DNA of 53,814 nt from Gammaproteobacteria bacterium RIFCSPHIGHO2_12_FULL_63_22 (lineage in GTDB: Bacteria > Pseudomonadota > Gammaproteobacteria > Xanthomonadales > Xanthomonadaceae), in contig MGYJ01000069.1 of NCBI GenBank assembly GCA_001801685.1, positions 1-53,814 on the forward strand, read 5' to 3'. The notes under the pieces were generated by a model. It searched no databases. It was given only the letters and a program-made list of their open reading frames with translations, and had not been told where the DNA came from. This document shows, in pieces, positions 7,814 through 16,325 of this stretch; positions within the stretch are counted from its first letter, which is position 1, and each line of letters opens with the position of its first letter. The translations under genes were made by a program, and so were the position numbers.

Positions 7814-9324
7814 GTTTCATCTCGTACGCGCAAAACTACGAAGACGTGATCCTGCTCCGCGCGCTGCGCGGGGTCGTGGACGGGTTCTACATCGACGTGG
7901 GGGCACAGCATCCACGCAATGATTCCGTGACGAAGGCGTTCTACGACCTGGGCTGGCGCGGAATCAACATCGATCCCGTGGAGCATTGGCATCGCATGCT
8001 GGTCGAACAACGGCCGCGCGACATCAACCTGTGCGTGGCAGCGGGTGCGGGGGAAGGACAGATCGACCTGTTCGAGGTCGAGGACAGCGGCTTGTCCACG
8101 ACCAGCGCCGAGTTCGCGCGCCGGCACCGCGACGAAGGGTTGCCCGTCCGGGCGCCGCGCCGGGTTCCGGTGCGGCGGCTCGATACGATCTGCGCCGAGC
8201 AGGGCGTCTCGCAAATCCACTTCCTCAAGATCGATGCCGAAGGCGCCGAGGCCGACGTGCTGCGAGGAATCGACTTGCAGGTATTGCGACCGTGGCTGGT
8301 GCTGGTGGAAGCCACCGAACCCAATTCGCGGACCAGCAACCACGCCGAGTGGGAGCCTTTGCTTACCGGGCAAGACTATGACTTCGTGTACCACGACGGA
8401 CTGAATCGCTTCTACCTGGCCGCCGAGCACGCCGATCTGGCGCCTGCGTTTTCGGAACCACCGAATGTCTTTGACGCCTTCGTGCGCCGCGACCAGGTGG
8501 ACGAAGCGGAGCGTTTGCTGCAACGCCTACGCGAATCCGACAGCTTGCTGAAGGACCGGGCTGCGCACATCGAGGAGCTCGCCAGCCGGATCGGCGAGCG
8601 CGATGTGCAGATCGTCCGATTGGTGGAAGCGCACCAGCGGGACGTCGGTCAACTGCAAGCGCAGGCCGTGCAAATGGAAGCGCTTCAAGGCGACATTTCC
8701 CGTCTCGCGGAAGCGCATCGCCAATCCAGCGAAGTCATGCAGGCCGAGATTGAAGTGCGCGAACAACGCATCCTTGCGCTGGAGGCCGAGGGCGCCGGCC
8801 TGCGCGAGCAGTTGCAGGGACTGCGCCGTAGCCTCGAGCAGCGCGAACACATGAATGCGCGGCTGTCACGCGAACTGATGGCAGCGCAGGCCGGCCAGCT
8901 GGCATCCGAAGCAGCCAGGGCGGCGACGCATGCGGTACGCCTGGCGGCCGAGGCGGAAACGGCCCAGGTACGCCGCGCACTGGATGCCGAACGCAGCGAA
9001 TACGCACGCGTGATGGCCAGCCGATCGTGGCGATTGACTGCGCCGCTTCGCGCCATGTCCACTTCGGCACGCGACGCGGTGCTTCGACTTGAATCAACGG
9101 CGCGCATGCTGGCGCGACTGCGTCCCGTGCGGGTGTCGGTCGCCGCGTTGCTCTCGCCTTTCCCGGGCGTGGCCCGTGCGGTGAAGCGGCGCCTGTATGG
9201 AGAGCCGGCGCCGCTGCCTGAGGCTTCGGACATCGCCGAAGCGACGCCCTTGCCATTGACTGAGGACGCCGAAGAAATCCTGGCGCGATCGCCTGTCCCC
9301 CCCGTCGCCGGGCCCCGTCGCTGA
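7810..9324 (+). CDS. FkbM-family methyltransferase with long coiled coil
   Basis: 504 aa from ATG 7810 (ATGA overlap with wzt). Residues 1 to about 215 form an FkbM-type SAM-dependent methyltransferase: GFYIDVGAQHP (25-35), RGINIDPV (50-57) and FLKIDAEGAEADVLRGID (about 141-158). Residues about 230-400 are charged heptad-rich helix (coiled coil), followed by SRSWRLTAPLRAM and a short basic/Pro-rich tail. The design (methyltransferase then coiled-coil rod, directly after Wzt) resembles WbdD, which caps O-antigen chains and measures their length with its coiled coil. The role here is inferred from that architecture; WbdD itself has a different methyltransferase and a kinase. Confidence 0.8.
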   Translation: MSFISYAQNYEDVILLRALRGVVDGFYIDVGAQHPRNDSVTKAFYDLGWRGINIDPVEHWHRMLVEQRPRDINLCVAAGAGEGQIDLFEVEDSGLSTTSAEFARRHRDEGLPVRAPRRVPVRRLDTICAEQGVSQIHFLKIDAEGAEADVLRGIDLQVLRPWLVLVEATEPNSRTSNHAEWEPLLTGQDYDFVYHDGLNRFYLAAEHADLAPAFSEPPNVFDAFVRRDQVDEAERLLQRLRESDSLLKDRAAHIEELASRIGERDVQIVRLVEAHQRDVGQLQAQAVQMEALQGDISRLAEAHRQSSEVMQAEIEVREQRILALEAEGAGLREQLQGLRRSLEQREHMNARLSRELMAAQAGQLASEAARAATHAVRLAAEAETAQVRRALDAERSEYARVMASRSWRLTAPLRAMSTSARDAVLRLESTARMLARLRPVRVSVAALLSPFPGVARAVKRRLYGEPAPLPEASDIAEATPLPLTEDAEEILARSPVPPVAGPRR

Positions 9325-12281
9325 TGCGCATCGTGCTCGACCTGGGGGCCTGCCAGGGCCATGGCAACCGGGTGCGCGGCATCGGCCGCTATTCCCGCCT
9401 GTTGGCCCAGTCGATGCTTCGCGAATCACGCGGGCATCAATTCTGGATCGTGTTGAATGGTGGCATGCCCGAGGCGATCGACGAGATTCGCGGCGACTTC
9501 GACGGACTGCTGCCGCAGGAGCGCATCGTGTTGTGGGACAACCCGTTTCCGGCCGCGGAACTGCACCAGGTCGACCCGTGGCCTTGTCGGGTGGCGGAAG
9601 TCCTTCGCGAGGATTTCCTCGCGTCCCTGCATCCCGATGTGGTCCACGTCGCGTCCTTGTTCGAAGGCTGGAACGATCCGTCGGCAGCGTCGATCGGCCG
9701 CGGCAGCATGCGTGCGGTGCCCACGGCGGTGACGCTTTACGACCTCATCCCCCTCGCCATGCGCGATGTGTACCTCAAGGACGGCCCGACCCGCCGCGCC
9801 TACCTGCGCAAACTGGAAGACCTGCGCCGCGCCGACCTGTGCCTCGCAATCTCCGAGTTCACGCGGCGGCAAGCCATCGAACTTCTCGACATCGATGCCG
9901 GCAAGGTCGTGAACATTTCCGGCTCCGTGGATCCGGTTTTCCATCGCCTTCCCGCCGACCCGCGACGGGCCGGCAACCTGGCCTCGCGCCATGGCTTGTG
10001 GCGGCCGTTCGTGATGTATACCGGTGGCTTCGACCACCGCAAGAATGTCGCCGGACTGATTCGCGCGTATGCCGGCCTGCCGGGGGAAATTCGCGCCAGC
10101 CGGCAACTGCTGATCGTCGGCAAGCCGCCAGGCGATGTGCACGACGAACTGCGCGAGGTTGCGCGCGAAGCCGGCCTGTCCGCCGACGAGGTGTGCTTTG
10201 CCGGTTACGTATCCGATACCGACCTCGTCGGCCTCTACAACGCTTGCGAGCTGTATGTTTTTCCCTCGCTGATGGAGGGCTTCGGCCTGCCTGCACTCGA
10301 AGCCATGGCCTGCGGCGCACCGGTCATCGGCGCCGATGCCAGCAGCCTGCCGGAAGTGATCGGCCATCCGGAGGCCATGTTCGAAGCAGGCTCGGACGAG
10401 GCGATGTGCGAGCGCATGTTGCAGGGACTGGTCGATCCGGCCTTCCGGTCGCGCCTGCTTGACCATGCCGGTGAACGATTCCGTCTATTTTCGTGGGAGG
10501 CGACCGCGCACGCGGCGCTCGATGCATTGGAGGCGCTGGCCTCGCTGCGTCCCGCAGCCGAAGGGGATGGGCAGGGCGAAGACCGCTGGAAAATCCTGGC
10601 GTGGCAAGCGGAGAAATTGTCGGAGATCGCTGCGTGGAATGAACTTCCTGCCAACGCAGGACGGCGCCTGGCTGCGGCGCGTTCCGAAAACCTTCCAGGC
10701 CCCCGGGCCAGGCAGTTGCTGGTGGACGTGTCCAACCTGAGCCAACATGATGCGGGTACCGGAATCCAGCGTGTAGTGCGAAACGTGCTGCGCGAGTTGT
10801 ACCTCGCCGATACCCGCGGCTTCGAAGTGGTGCCGGTGCGTTTCGACAGCGCGGGGCAGCCCCGCCGGGCGCGCGCCTTCGCGGCCCGCTTCGCCGGCGG
10901 AGAGCCGGACGGAGCGGAGGATCCCTTGCTCGATGCGCGTCCGGGGGACATCTTCCTGGGCCTCGACCTGTCGGCGCATATCGTGCCCTGGTACTACGAG
11001 AGCTTCGATCGAATGCGGAGGCGTGGCGTCGCGATGCATTTCGTCGTGTACGACCTGATTCCGCTGCTTCGCCCGGATTGCATGGATCCGGGCGGCGTGC
11101 CGACCTTGCAGGCCTGGTACCAATCGATCGGCCGATTGGCCGATGGCCTGTGCTGTATTTCGCTTGCAGTCGCCAACGAATTGGCGGAATGGTGCGACCA
11201 GACGCGCCCGGACCGGCATCGCCCGTTGAAGATCGGACACTTCCACCTGGGCAGCGAGCTCGACCGGGCGAGAGAGGAATCCGATGCCCCGGAGGAGCCG
11301 CAGCTCGAGGCGCTGGCGTCCGGCCGATGTTTCCTGATGGTGGGCACCATCGAACCGCGCAAGGGCCACAGCCAGGTACTGGATGCGTTCGAGCTGCTCT
11401 GGCGGGACGGCGTCGACGCTCGCCTCGCGATCATCGGCAAGCCGGGCTGGTTGATGGAAAGTTTCACGGCGCGGCTGGAGGAACATCCCGAAATCGGCCG
11501 ACGCCTGCACTGGTTTGCCGACATTGACGACCGCGGCCTTCGCGCGCTCTATGCTGGCAGCGCAGCTTTGCTGGCTGCCTCGGAAGCCGAGGGTTTCGGC
11601 TTGCCGATCGTGGAAGCCGCAGGCCATGGGTTGCCAGTGATCGCGCGCGACCTGCCCGTGTTCCGGGAAGTCGCCGGCGAGCATGCGTTCTATTTTTCTG
11701 GCTTCGATCCACGCGGCCTCGCCGATGCACTGCAGGATTGGCTCGACCTTGCCGACCGCGGACTCGCACCCGCATCACGGGGCATGCCGCGCCTGGACTG
11801 GAAAGACAGTGCCGCAGCCCTGATCCGATGCGTCATCGACGGCGAGCACGACATCTGCTGGCGACCTTCGGGCAGGCGCCTGTTTCCGGCGACGGACCCA
11901 CGGCTGCTCCGGCAGGTGGGCCGGCTGCATCGACAGCAGCTGCTGACCGACCACAGAAGCGGGTTCCTCACTTACGGCCCGTACGCAAGCTTTGCGGCGG
12001 GCAACTACCGACTGCGCGTCCGGGGTCACTGGATATCGGGCAGCGGCCCTGCGATCTGGATGGATGTGGTTTCGGAGCAGGGCAGCCATCGCCTGGCGCA
12101 TCATGAGTTGGTGCCGGGACACGGCGCATCGCCCGCTGTGCTGGCCGAGATTGAACTGCAACTCTTCATGGACGTGCCGGACCTCGAGATCCGCCTGTGG
12201 GTGTCCGCCGAAACCGTGTTGGCATTGGACGGATTCGAACTGGAGCCACGGCACGACCACGGCCACGAGCGGGACGAGTAG
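9324..12281 (+). CDS. Double GT4 glycosyltransferase with C-terminal beta domain
   Basis: 985 aa, starting at ATG 9324 inside the preceding stop (TGATG). The first GT4 module (about 1-400) carries GGFDHRKNV (about 233) and EGFGLPALEAMACGAPVIG (about 316). A second, different GT4 module (about 460-850) carries QLLVDVSNLS (about 463), GTIEPRKGH (about 673) and EGFGLPIVEAAGHG (about 755). Residues from about 870 form a predicted beta-rich tail with FLTYGPYASFAAGNYRLRV. The second module is a close relative of the 485-aa enzyme at 4224. Such two-headed enzymes often add two successive sugars of a repeat unit. Linkages are unknown. Confidence 0.85.
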   Translation: MRIVLDLGACQGHGNRVRGIGRYSRLLAQSMLRESRGHQFWIVLNGGMPEAIDEIRGDFDGLLPQERIVLWDNPFPAAELHQVDPWPCRVAEVLREDFLASLHPDVVHVASLFEGWNDPSAASIGRGSMRAVPTAVTLYDLIPLAMRDVYLKDGPTRRAYLRKLEDLRRADLCLAISEFTRRQAIELLDIDAGKVVNISGSVDPVFHRLPADPRRAGNLASRHGLWRPFVMYTGGFDHRKNVAGLIRAYAGLPGEIRASRQLLIVGKPPGDVHDELREVAREAGLSADEVCFAGYVSDTDLVGLYNACELYVFPSLMEGFGLPALEAMACGAPVIGADASSLPEVIGHPEAMFEAGSDEAMCERMLQGLVDPAFRSRLLDHAGERFRLFSWEATAHAALDALEALASLRPAAEGDGQGEDRWKILAWQAEKLSEIAAWNELPANAGRRLAAARSENLPGPRARQLLVDVSNLSQHDAGTGIQRVVRNVLRELYLADTRGFEVVPVRFDSAGQPRRARAFAARFAGGEPDGAEDPLLDARPGDIFLGLDLSAHIVPWYYESFDRMRRRGVAMHFVVYDLIPLLRPDCMDPGGVPTLQAWYQSIGRLADGLCCISLAVANELAEWCDQTRPDRHRPLKIGHFHLGSELDRAREESDAPEEPQLEALASGRCFLMVGTIEPRKGHSQVLDAFELLWRDGVDARLAIIGKPGWLMESFTARLEEHPEIGRRLHWFADIDDRGLRALYAGSAALLAASEAEGFGLPIVEAAGHGLPVIARDLPVFREVAGEHAFYFSGFDPRGLADALQDWLDLADRGLAPASRGMPRLDWKDSAAALIRCVIDGEHDICWRPSGRRLFPATDPRLLRQVGRLHRQQLLTDHRSGFLTYGPYASFAAGNYRLRVRGHWISGSGPAIWMDVVSEQGSHRLAHHELVPGHGASPAVLAEIELQLFMDVPDLEIRLWVSAETVLALDGFELEPRHDHGHERDE

Positions 12282-12336
12282 CGCGGCGGCGGCTTCGTCG
12301 CCATGTCCTATACTTCGCGAACCTGACCAGGGAAGC

Positions 12337-14790
12337 ATGCTAGTGCCCGTCTTGCCCGCAGTGCCCGATCCATCCGCGCACGGATCGAAACTGTCCCACG
12401 ACGCATTGCTCGAACGCCTCGTGGTGTTCCTTGTTTCGGCAAGCCTGGCGGGCGTCGTGCTCGCGGTCGCCGGCTTTTTCCTGGCGCCATTGGCGGTGGC
12501 CATGGCCGGACTGTGCACCTGGGCCTATCACCTGCGCGTGCGTGGCAGTGCTTCGCCGGCGCCCAACGAATCCCGGCTGCTCTACATCGGTCCGATACTG
12601 CTCGTCGCCCTTTGCTTCAGGCTTGCGCCGTTCGACTATGTAATGGGCGGGCAGGACCAGGGCCTCTACACCAATATCGCGGCCCATCTGGTGCAGACGC
12701 ACGGAATTGCCCTGGCCGATCCGGAATTGCACAGACTCGCGGGTAGCGCGGCCCAGGCCAACTACCAGCGCGACAATTATGTCGACCCGTTCCTGCCTGG
12801 CGTCTACACGAGCGACGATGGCAAGCTCAAGCTCACCTTCCAGTTCTACCACCTGTTCCCGGTCTGGCTGGCAATGTTCGCCGGGTTGTTCGGCGCATCG
12901 GCCGCGACCTACGGCCTTACCTTCCTGTCGTTGGTCTCGATCATCTTCTTCCACCGGTTGGCGACCCAGCTGACGGGAAGCCCGCGCCTCGGTGCGTTGG
13001 CCGGCTTGATGCTGGCGCTCAATCCGTTGCACGCGTTCTTCTCCCGGTTTCCGGTCACCGAAGTTCCAACGCTGGCGTTTTCCCTGATCGGATTCACCTT
13101 GATCGCCGTGTATTCCGGCACTCGTCCAGGCGAGCGTCGCAGCCGTTGGCTTTGGCTTTCGGCGCTTGCCTTCGGCTGCCTGTTCCTTACCCGGATATCG
13201 GGCTTCCTGTACCTGCCGATCGTGTTGGCCTTGGGCACGATTCCGCTGGTGCTCGATGACGATCGCGAGCGGGCGCTGGGCCTGGCCAGATGGGCGCTGG
13301 CAACGTCTGTCCTGTACCTGGCTTCGGTGGCCTATGGACTGGCCTGGTCGCGCCCCTACTCGATATCCATCTACCATGAATCCTTCTCCCGGGTGGGCGG
13401 GCACCACTGGCCGACGATGATGGTGGGGCTGTTTGTGTTCGCCGCGGTGGTTTGGTCCAGCGCGTGGCTCCGGCCCGGCGGGACGGTCGGCCGGATGTTG
13501 GCGTGGGCCGCTATGCGATTGTCGCGCTGGATGGGCTTGGCCCTGCTGCTGGCGCTGGTGGCGGGCTGCTATCGGATTTACGTCTTCGCTTTCACCGGCA
13601 CGTATACCGGCGTCAATCCCTTCAGCCTGTTTCCCGGCACCACTGCGCAGGGTTGGTCGAGCGTGCCGCACTCGAGCCTGGTGGCGATAGCCCTGTACCT
13701 TTGCCCGGTGCTTTTCCTGGCTTTCGTCTGGCTGGCGCAATTGCGCTGGAATCCGCCCGGCCGCTTCTTCGTGTTCTTCCTGTTGTGCATTACCGCGTAC
13801 GTGGCGGTGTTCAACTGGTTCATGCCCTACCAGCCGTACTACGGCCGATACCTGGTGAGCGAGCTGCTCCCCTACTCGTTGCTGTTCGTCGTGTGCGCGC
13901 TGGGCTGGACCAGACAGCCGACGGGGCGCAAGTGGCTGTCGGCCTCGCTTGGCCTGGCCGGCCTGTACTTCCTGGTGCTGTCCGCCGGACAAGTGGGCAA
14001 ACACGCAGACGAGTTCGCGCGCGAATCAATCGCCCGGCTGGCCGACGTCGCCGACGATGGTGACGTGATCTTGCTGGACGACGCGAACAGCGAGAAGTTC
14101 ACGCCCCGGGAAATCAAGACGACGCTGGTGTACACCTTCAATCGCCATGTCATCAGCATCAACCGCGAGCGCTGGCTCGACGTCGGCTACCTGGACGGCC
14201 TGGACGCCGTCTATGACGACGTCTACCTCGCGACGCAATCGCTGGATGTGCCTTCGGGTTTCGAACGCGTCGATGCAATGCGAATGCACGCCAATGGATT
14301 CATTCGCTACGCCGGCCCACCCTGGCGAACCGGCCGGAAGCTGGACGCAAACTTGGTGGTGTATCGGATGGCGCGCCCCGCGTATGGCGTTGGCAGCCAT
14401 CAGGTCTTCTCACCGGCCACCGACGTCAGGTTTTTTACCCAACAGGGTCGGAGGGATGCCGGTCGCGGGGTGTTGGCCGAGGGCCGGGCGGGCTATCTGG
14501 TTTTCGGACCGTATATCGCGTTGCCGCCGGGTCATTTCGAGGTTCGCATCAGTGGTCGCCAGCAGGCTTCTGATGTCGGCGAGGCGCGACTCGAGGTCGC
14601 CTCCGCGAAAGGGTCCCGCATCCTGGCGGCGTCCAGCGCACGCGCCACGTCCGAAGCCACTTCGTCAGTGATGGGAACGCTCGAATTCGAGGTTCCCGAC
14701 TCGGGCGTGGAGGATCTTGAAATCAGGATCGCCGTCGATGACGGCTCGCAGCTCGAGGTGTCGCGGATCGAGCTTTCGCGGGTGCGCTAG
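12337..14790 (+). CDS. GT-C-like multi-span membrane glycosyltransferase with C-terminal beta domain
   Basis: 817 aa from ATG 12337 (CCAGGGA upstream; the upstream extension to 11992 lies in the previous gene). About ten hydrophobic segments run from residue 25 to 560. An early loop contains GGQDQGLYTN (about residues 104-113), consistent with the acidic catalytic loop of ArnT/PMT/GT39-like GT-C enzymes that use lipid-phosphate sugars in the periplasm. The soluble C-terminus (about 700-817) contains YLVFGPYIALPPGHFEVRI, matching the tail of the preceding double GT4 protein. It probably decorates the exported glycan or its lipid outside the membrane. The exact family is uncertain. Confidence 0.7.
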   Translation: MLVPVLPAVPDPSAHGSKLSHDALLERLVVFLVSASLAGVVLAVAGFFLAPLAVAMAGLCTWAYHLRVRGSASPAPNESRLLYIGPILLVALCFRLAPFDYVMGGQDQGLYTNIAAHLVQTHGIALADPELHRLAGSAAQANYQRDNYVDPFLPGVYTSDDGKLKLTFQFYHLFPVWLAMFAGLFGASAATYGLTFLSLVSIIFFHRLATQLTGSPRLGALAGLMLALNPLHAFFSRFPVTEVPTLAFSLIGFTLIAVYSGTRPGERRSRWLWLSALAFGCLFLTRISGFLYLPIVLALGTIPLVLDDDRERALGLARWALATSVLYLASVAYGLAWSRPYSISIYHESFSRVGGHHWPTMMVGLFVFAAVVWSSAWLRPGGTVGRMLAWAAMRLSRWMGLALLLALVAGCYRIYVFAFTGTYTGVNPFSLFPGTTAQGWSSVPHSSLVAIALYLCPVLFLAFVWLAQLRWNPPGRFFVFFLLCITAYVAVFNWFMPYQPYYGRYLVSELLPYSLLFVVCALGWTRQPTGRKWLSASLGLAGLYFLVLSAGQVGKHADEFARESIARLADVADDGDVILLDDANSEKFTPREIKTTLVYTFNRHVISINRERWLDVGYLDGLDAVYDDVYLATQSLDVPSGFERVDAMRMHANGFIRYAGPPWRTGRKLDANLVVYRMARPAYGVGSHQVFSPATDVRFFTQQGRRDAGRGVLAEGRAGYLVFGPYIALPPGHFEVRISGRQQASDVGEARLEVASAKGSRILAASSARATSEATSSVMGTLEFEVPDSGVEDLEIRIAVDDGSQLEVSRIELSRVR

Positions 14791-14823
14791 ACACCCGCGA
14801 CGGCCGTGACCAGGTCCGCGTGA

Positions 14824-16125
14824 TCAGAAGCGGTTGACGGCTTCCTTGTAGCGGATGATGTCGCCAAGCGAGTGGCCGCTGCCGCTCTGGCAGTGGATCC
14901 GGTACGCGCGCACGGCGCCGGTGTTCTGCTCGTTGGACTCGACTTCGATCGTGTAGCGCGAGTTCGAGCCGCCATTGCGGTCGTTCTTGTCGCCCATGTA
15001 GGTTTCGCTCCAGCCGGTCGAAAGGTCGCCGCCGGAAACCACGAGGCCATCCTGGTCAAGCAGGCGCATTTCGAGGCCGTGGCCGTTGACCGCGCGCACG
15101 CCGGTGGCCGGGTTGATCAGTTCGCACTGCTGGTAGTCGGGGTGGCGGAAGTAGATGACGTGCGTGTTGCCGCTGGCGCCCGATGCAATCTCAAAAGTGC
15201 GACCCACGCCATCGGCGCTGACCAGCGTCTCGCGTGAGACATGGTTGTCCTGCGAGCCGATCACGTCACCGGGATAGCCCAGGCCGCCGGCGCCAACTTC
15301 CTGCTTGGCGATGCGGAAATCCGCGCCGAAGGTCGTGTTTTCCTGCGTGGTGCAAAGGCTCATCAGGCCCGGCTCTTCGCTGGCGTTGTTTTCCTCGAAG
15401 CGTACCGACGCGTCGTTGTAGTCGCCGGCAACGGCGCCGCCCGTGGCGAATACGTCCAGCAAGCGGAGGGTCTGGCCCGGAGCGAGCACGACATCACCGC
15501 CGCCAATGACGGCGGAGCCGCTGTTGTACAGCGTGTAGTGGATTGACGTGGCCGTGCCACCGGCGCTTTCCTCATTGAGGTTGGCCAGGAAGCAATTGGT
15601 CTGGAAGGCTGGCGAGCTGGGGGTGGCGGCCAGGCGACGGATGCCGTTGATGAAGCTGTCGGCGGAGGTGAAGGTGCTGGCGGGGAAGGACTCTACCGTA
15701 AAGCCGTTGCCCTGCGGATTGCTCACCCGCGAAAAGCCGGCGTAGGGCAGGTTGCTCGAGAGGTTGCGCTCGCTGGTGTACAGGAATCCGAATTGGCTGC
15801 CGGCCGCAAGCGAGGGGCAGACGGCCCGCAAGCTGGTGAAGGTCACTGTCTTGCCCGCCGCGATGTCGAAGGTCGGGCAGTTGATCAGGTTGGGCGCCTG
15901 TGACGTGCCCGTTGCCGGGTAGTACTTCGGCGTGACGGTGACGGCGCTGAGCAGGTTGGGGTTGTGGAAGCTGAAGCGTTGCGAGAAAGATGCGGTGTCG
16001 ACGACCACCGGGAATATCTGGATCGAATGGTAGGCGTCGGTTGACTGCGCATGGACCGCACCGGCGGCCAAGCCCAGGCCAATGGCGCAGCTTGCGACAA
16101 GTCGAAATTGTTTGATGCGGTTCAC
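14824..16125 (-). CDS. Exported Cys-rich paralogue 1 (unknown function)
   Basis: 433 aa from GTG 16125 (GGAG upstream). A signal peptide (basic MNRIKQFR-like start, hydrophobic core, cleavage after VHA) precedes QSTDAYHSIQIFPVVVD. I recognise no named family. Three other genes in this window (16326-17636, 18368-19699, 32500-33795) encode the same protein type. Shared landmarks are two Cys-Pro motifs, FQTNCFLANLN, FGADFRIAKQE, HVIYFRHPDYQQCELI, YGLEMRL-type segment, MGDKNDRN and the tail HCQSGSGH. Six cysteines occupy common positions, suggesting disulfides outside the cytoplasm. It lies convergent with the GT-C gene. The frame extends upstream to 16227, but the GTG gives a proper signal peptide and ribosome site. 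Confidence 0.8.
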   Translation of the reverse strand: MNRIKQFRLVASCAIGLGLAAGAVHAQSTDAYHSIQIFPVVVDTASFSQRFSFHNPNLLSAVTVTPKYYPATGTSQAPNLINCPTFDIAAGKTVTFTSLRAVCPSLAAGSQFGFLYTSERNLSSNLPYAGFSRVSNPQGNGFTVESFPASTFTSADSFINGIRRLAATPSSPAFQTNCFLANLNEESAGGTATSIHYTLYNSGSAVIGGGDVVLAPGQTLRLLDVFATGGAVAGDYNDASVRFEENNASEEPGLMSLCTTQENTTFGADFRIAKQEVGAGGLGYPGDVIGSQDNHVSRETLVSADGVGRTFEIASGASGNTHVIYFRHPDYQQCELINPATGVRAVNGHGLEMRLLDQDGLVVSGGDLSTGWSETYMGDKNDRNGGSNSRYTIEVESNEQNTGAVRAYRIHCQSGSGHSLGDIIRYKEAVNRF

Positions 16126-16257
16126 GGTCGTCTCCGGGGGGTCAATTGCCTGGTGAGGCGATGGCATACGAGGGCTAGTCTTGCATAGAACGCAGGACAT
16201 ACCTACCCGAAACCGGCCCCTGCACATTGCGCGCTGTCACGTTTCCGGACGGCGGAT

Positions 16258-16283
16258 AAAAAAACGCCCCCGAAAGGGGGCGC
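16258..16283 (-). terminator. Intrinsic terminator after exported paralogue 2
   Basis: Read on the minus strand, a GCGCCCCC / GGGGGCG stem with TTTC loop is followed by seven or more T. It sits about 45 bases past the stop codon at 16326, and separates paralogue 2 from paralogue 1. Confidence 0.85.
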
Positions 16284-16325
16284 GTTGACACATTTTCACA
16301 ATGGCCGCCGTCTGCGGCAGCCAGG

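Noticed and set aside
12340-14004. Minus-strand open frame of 554 codons opposite the GT-C gene
   Set aside because: Low-complexity Gln/Arg/Gly composition without any family motif; the plus-strand membrane protein is clearly coding.
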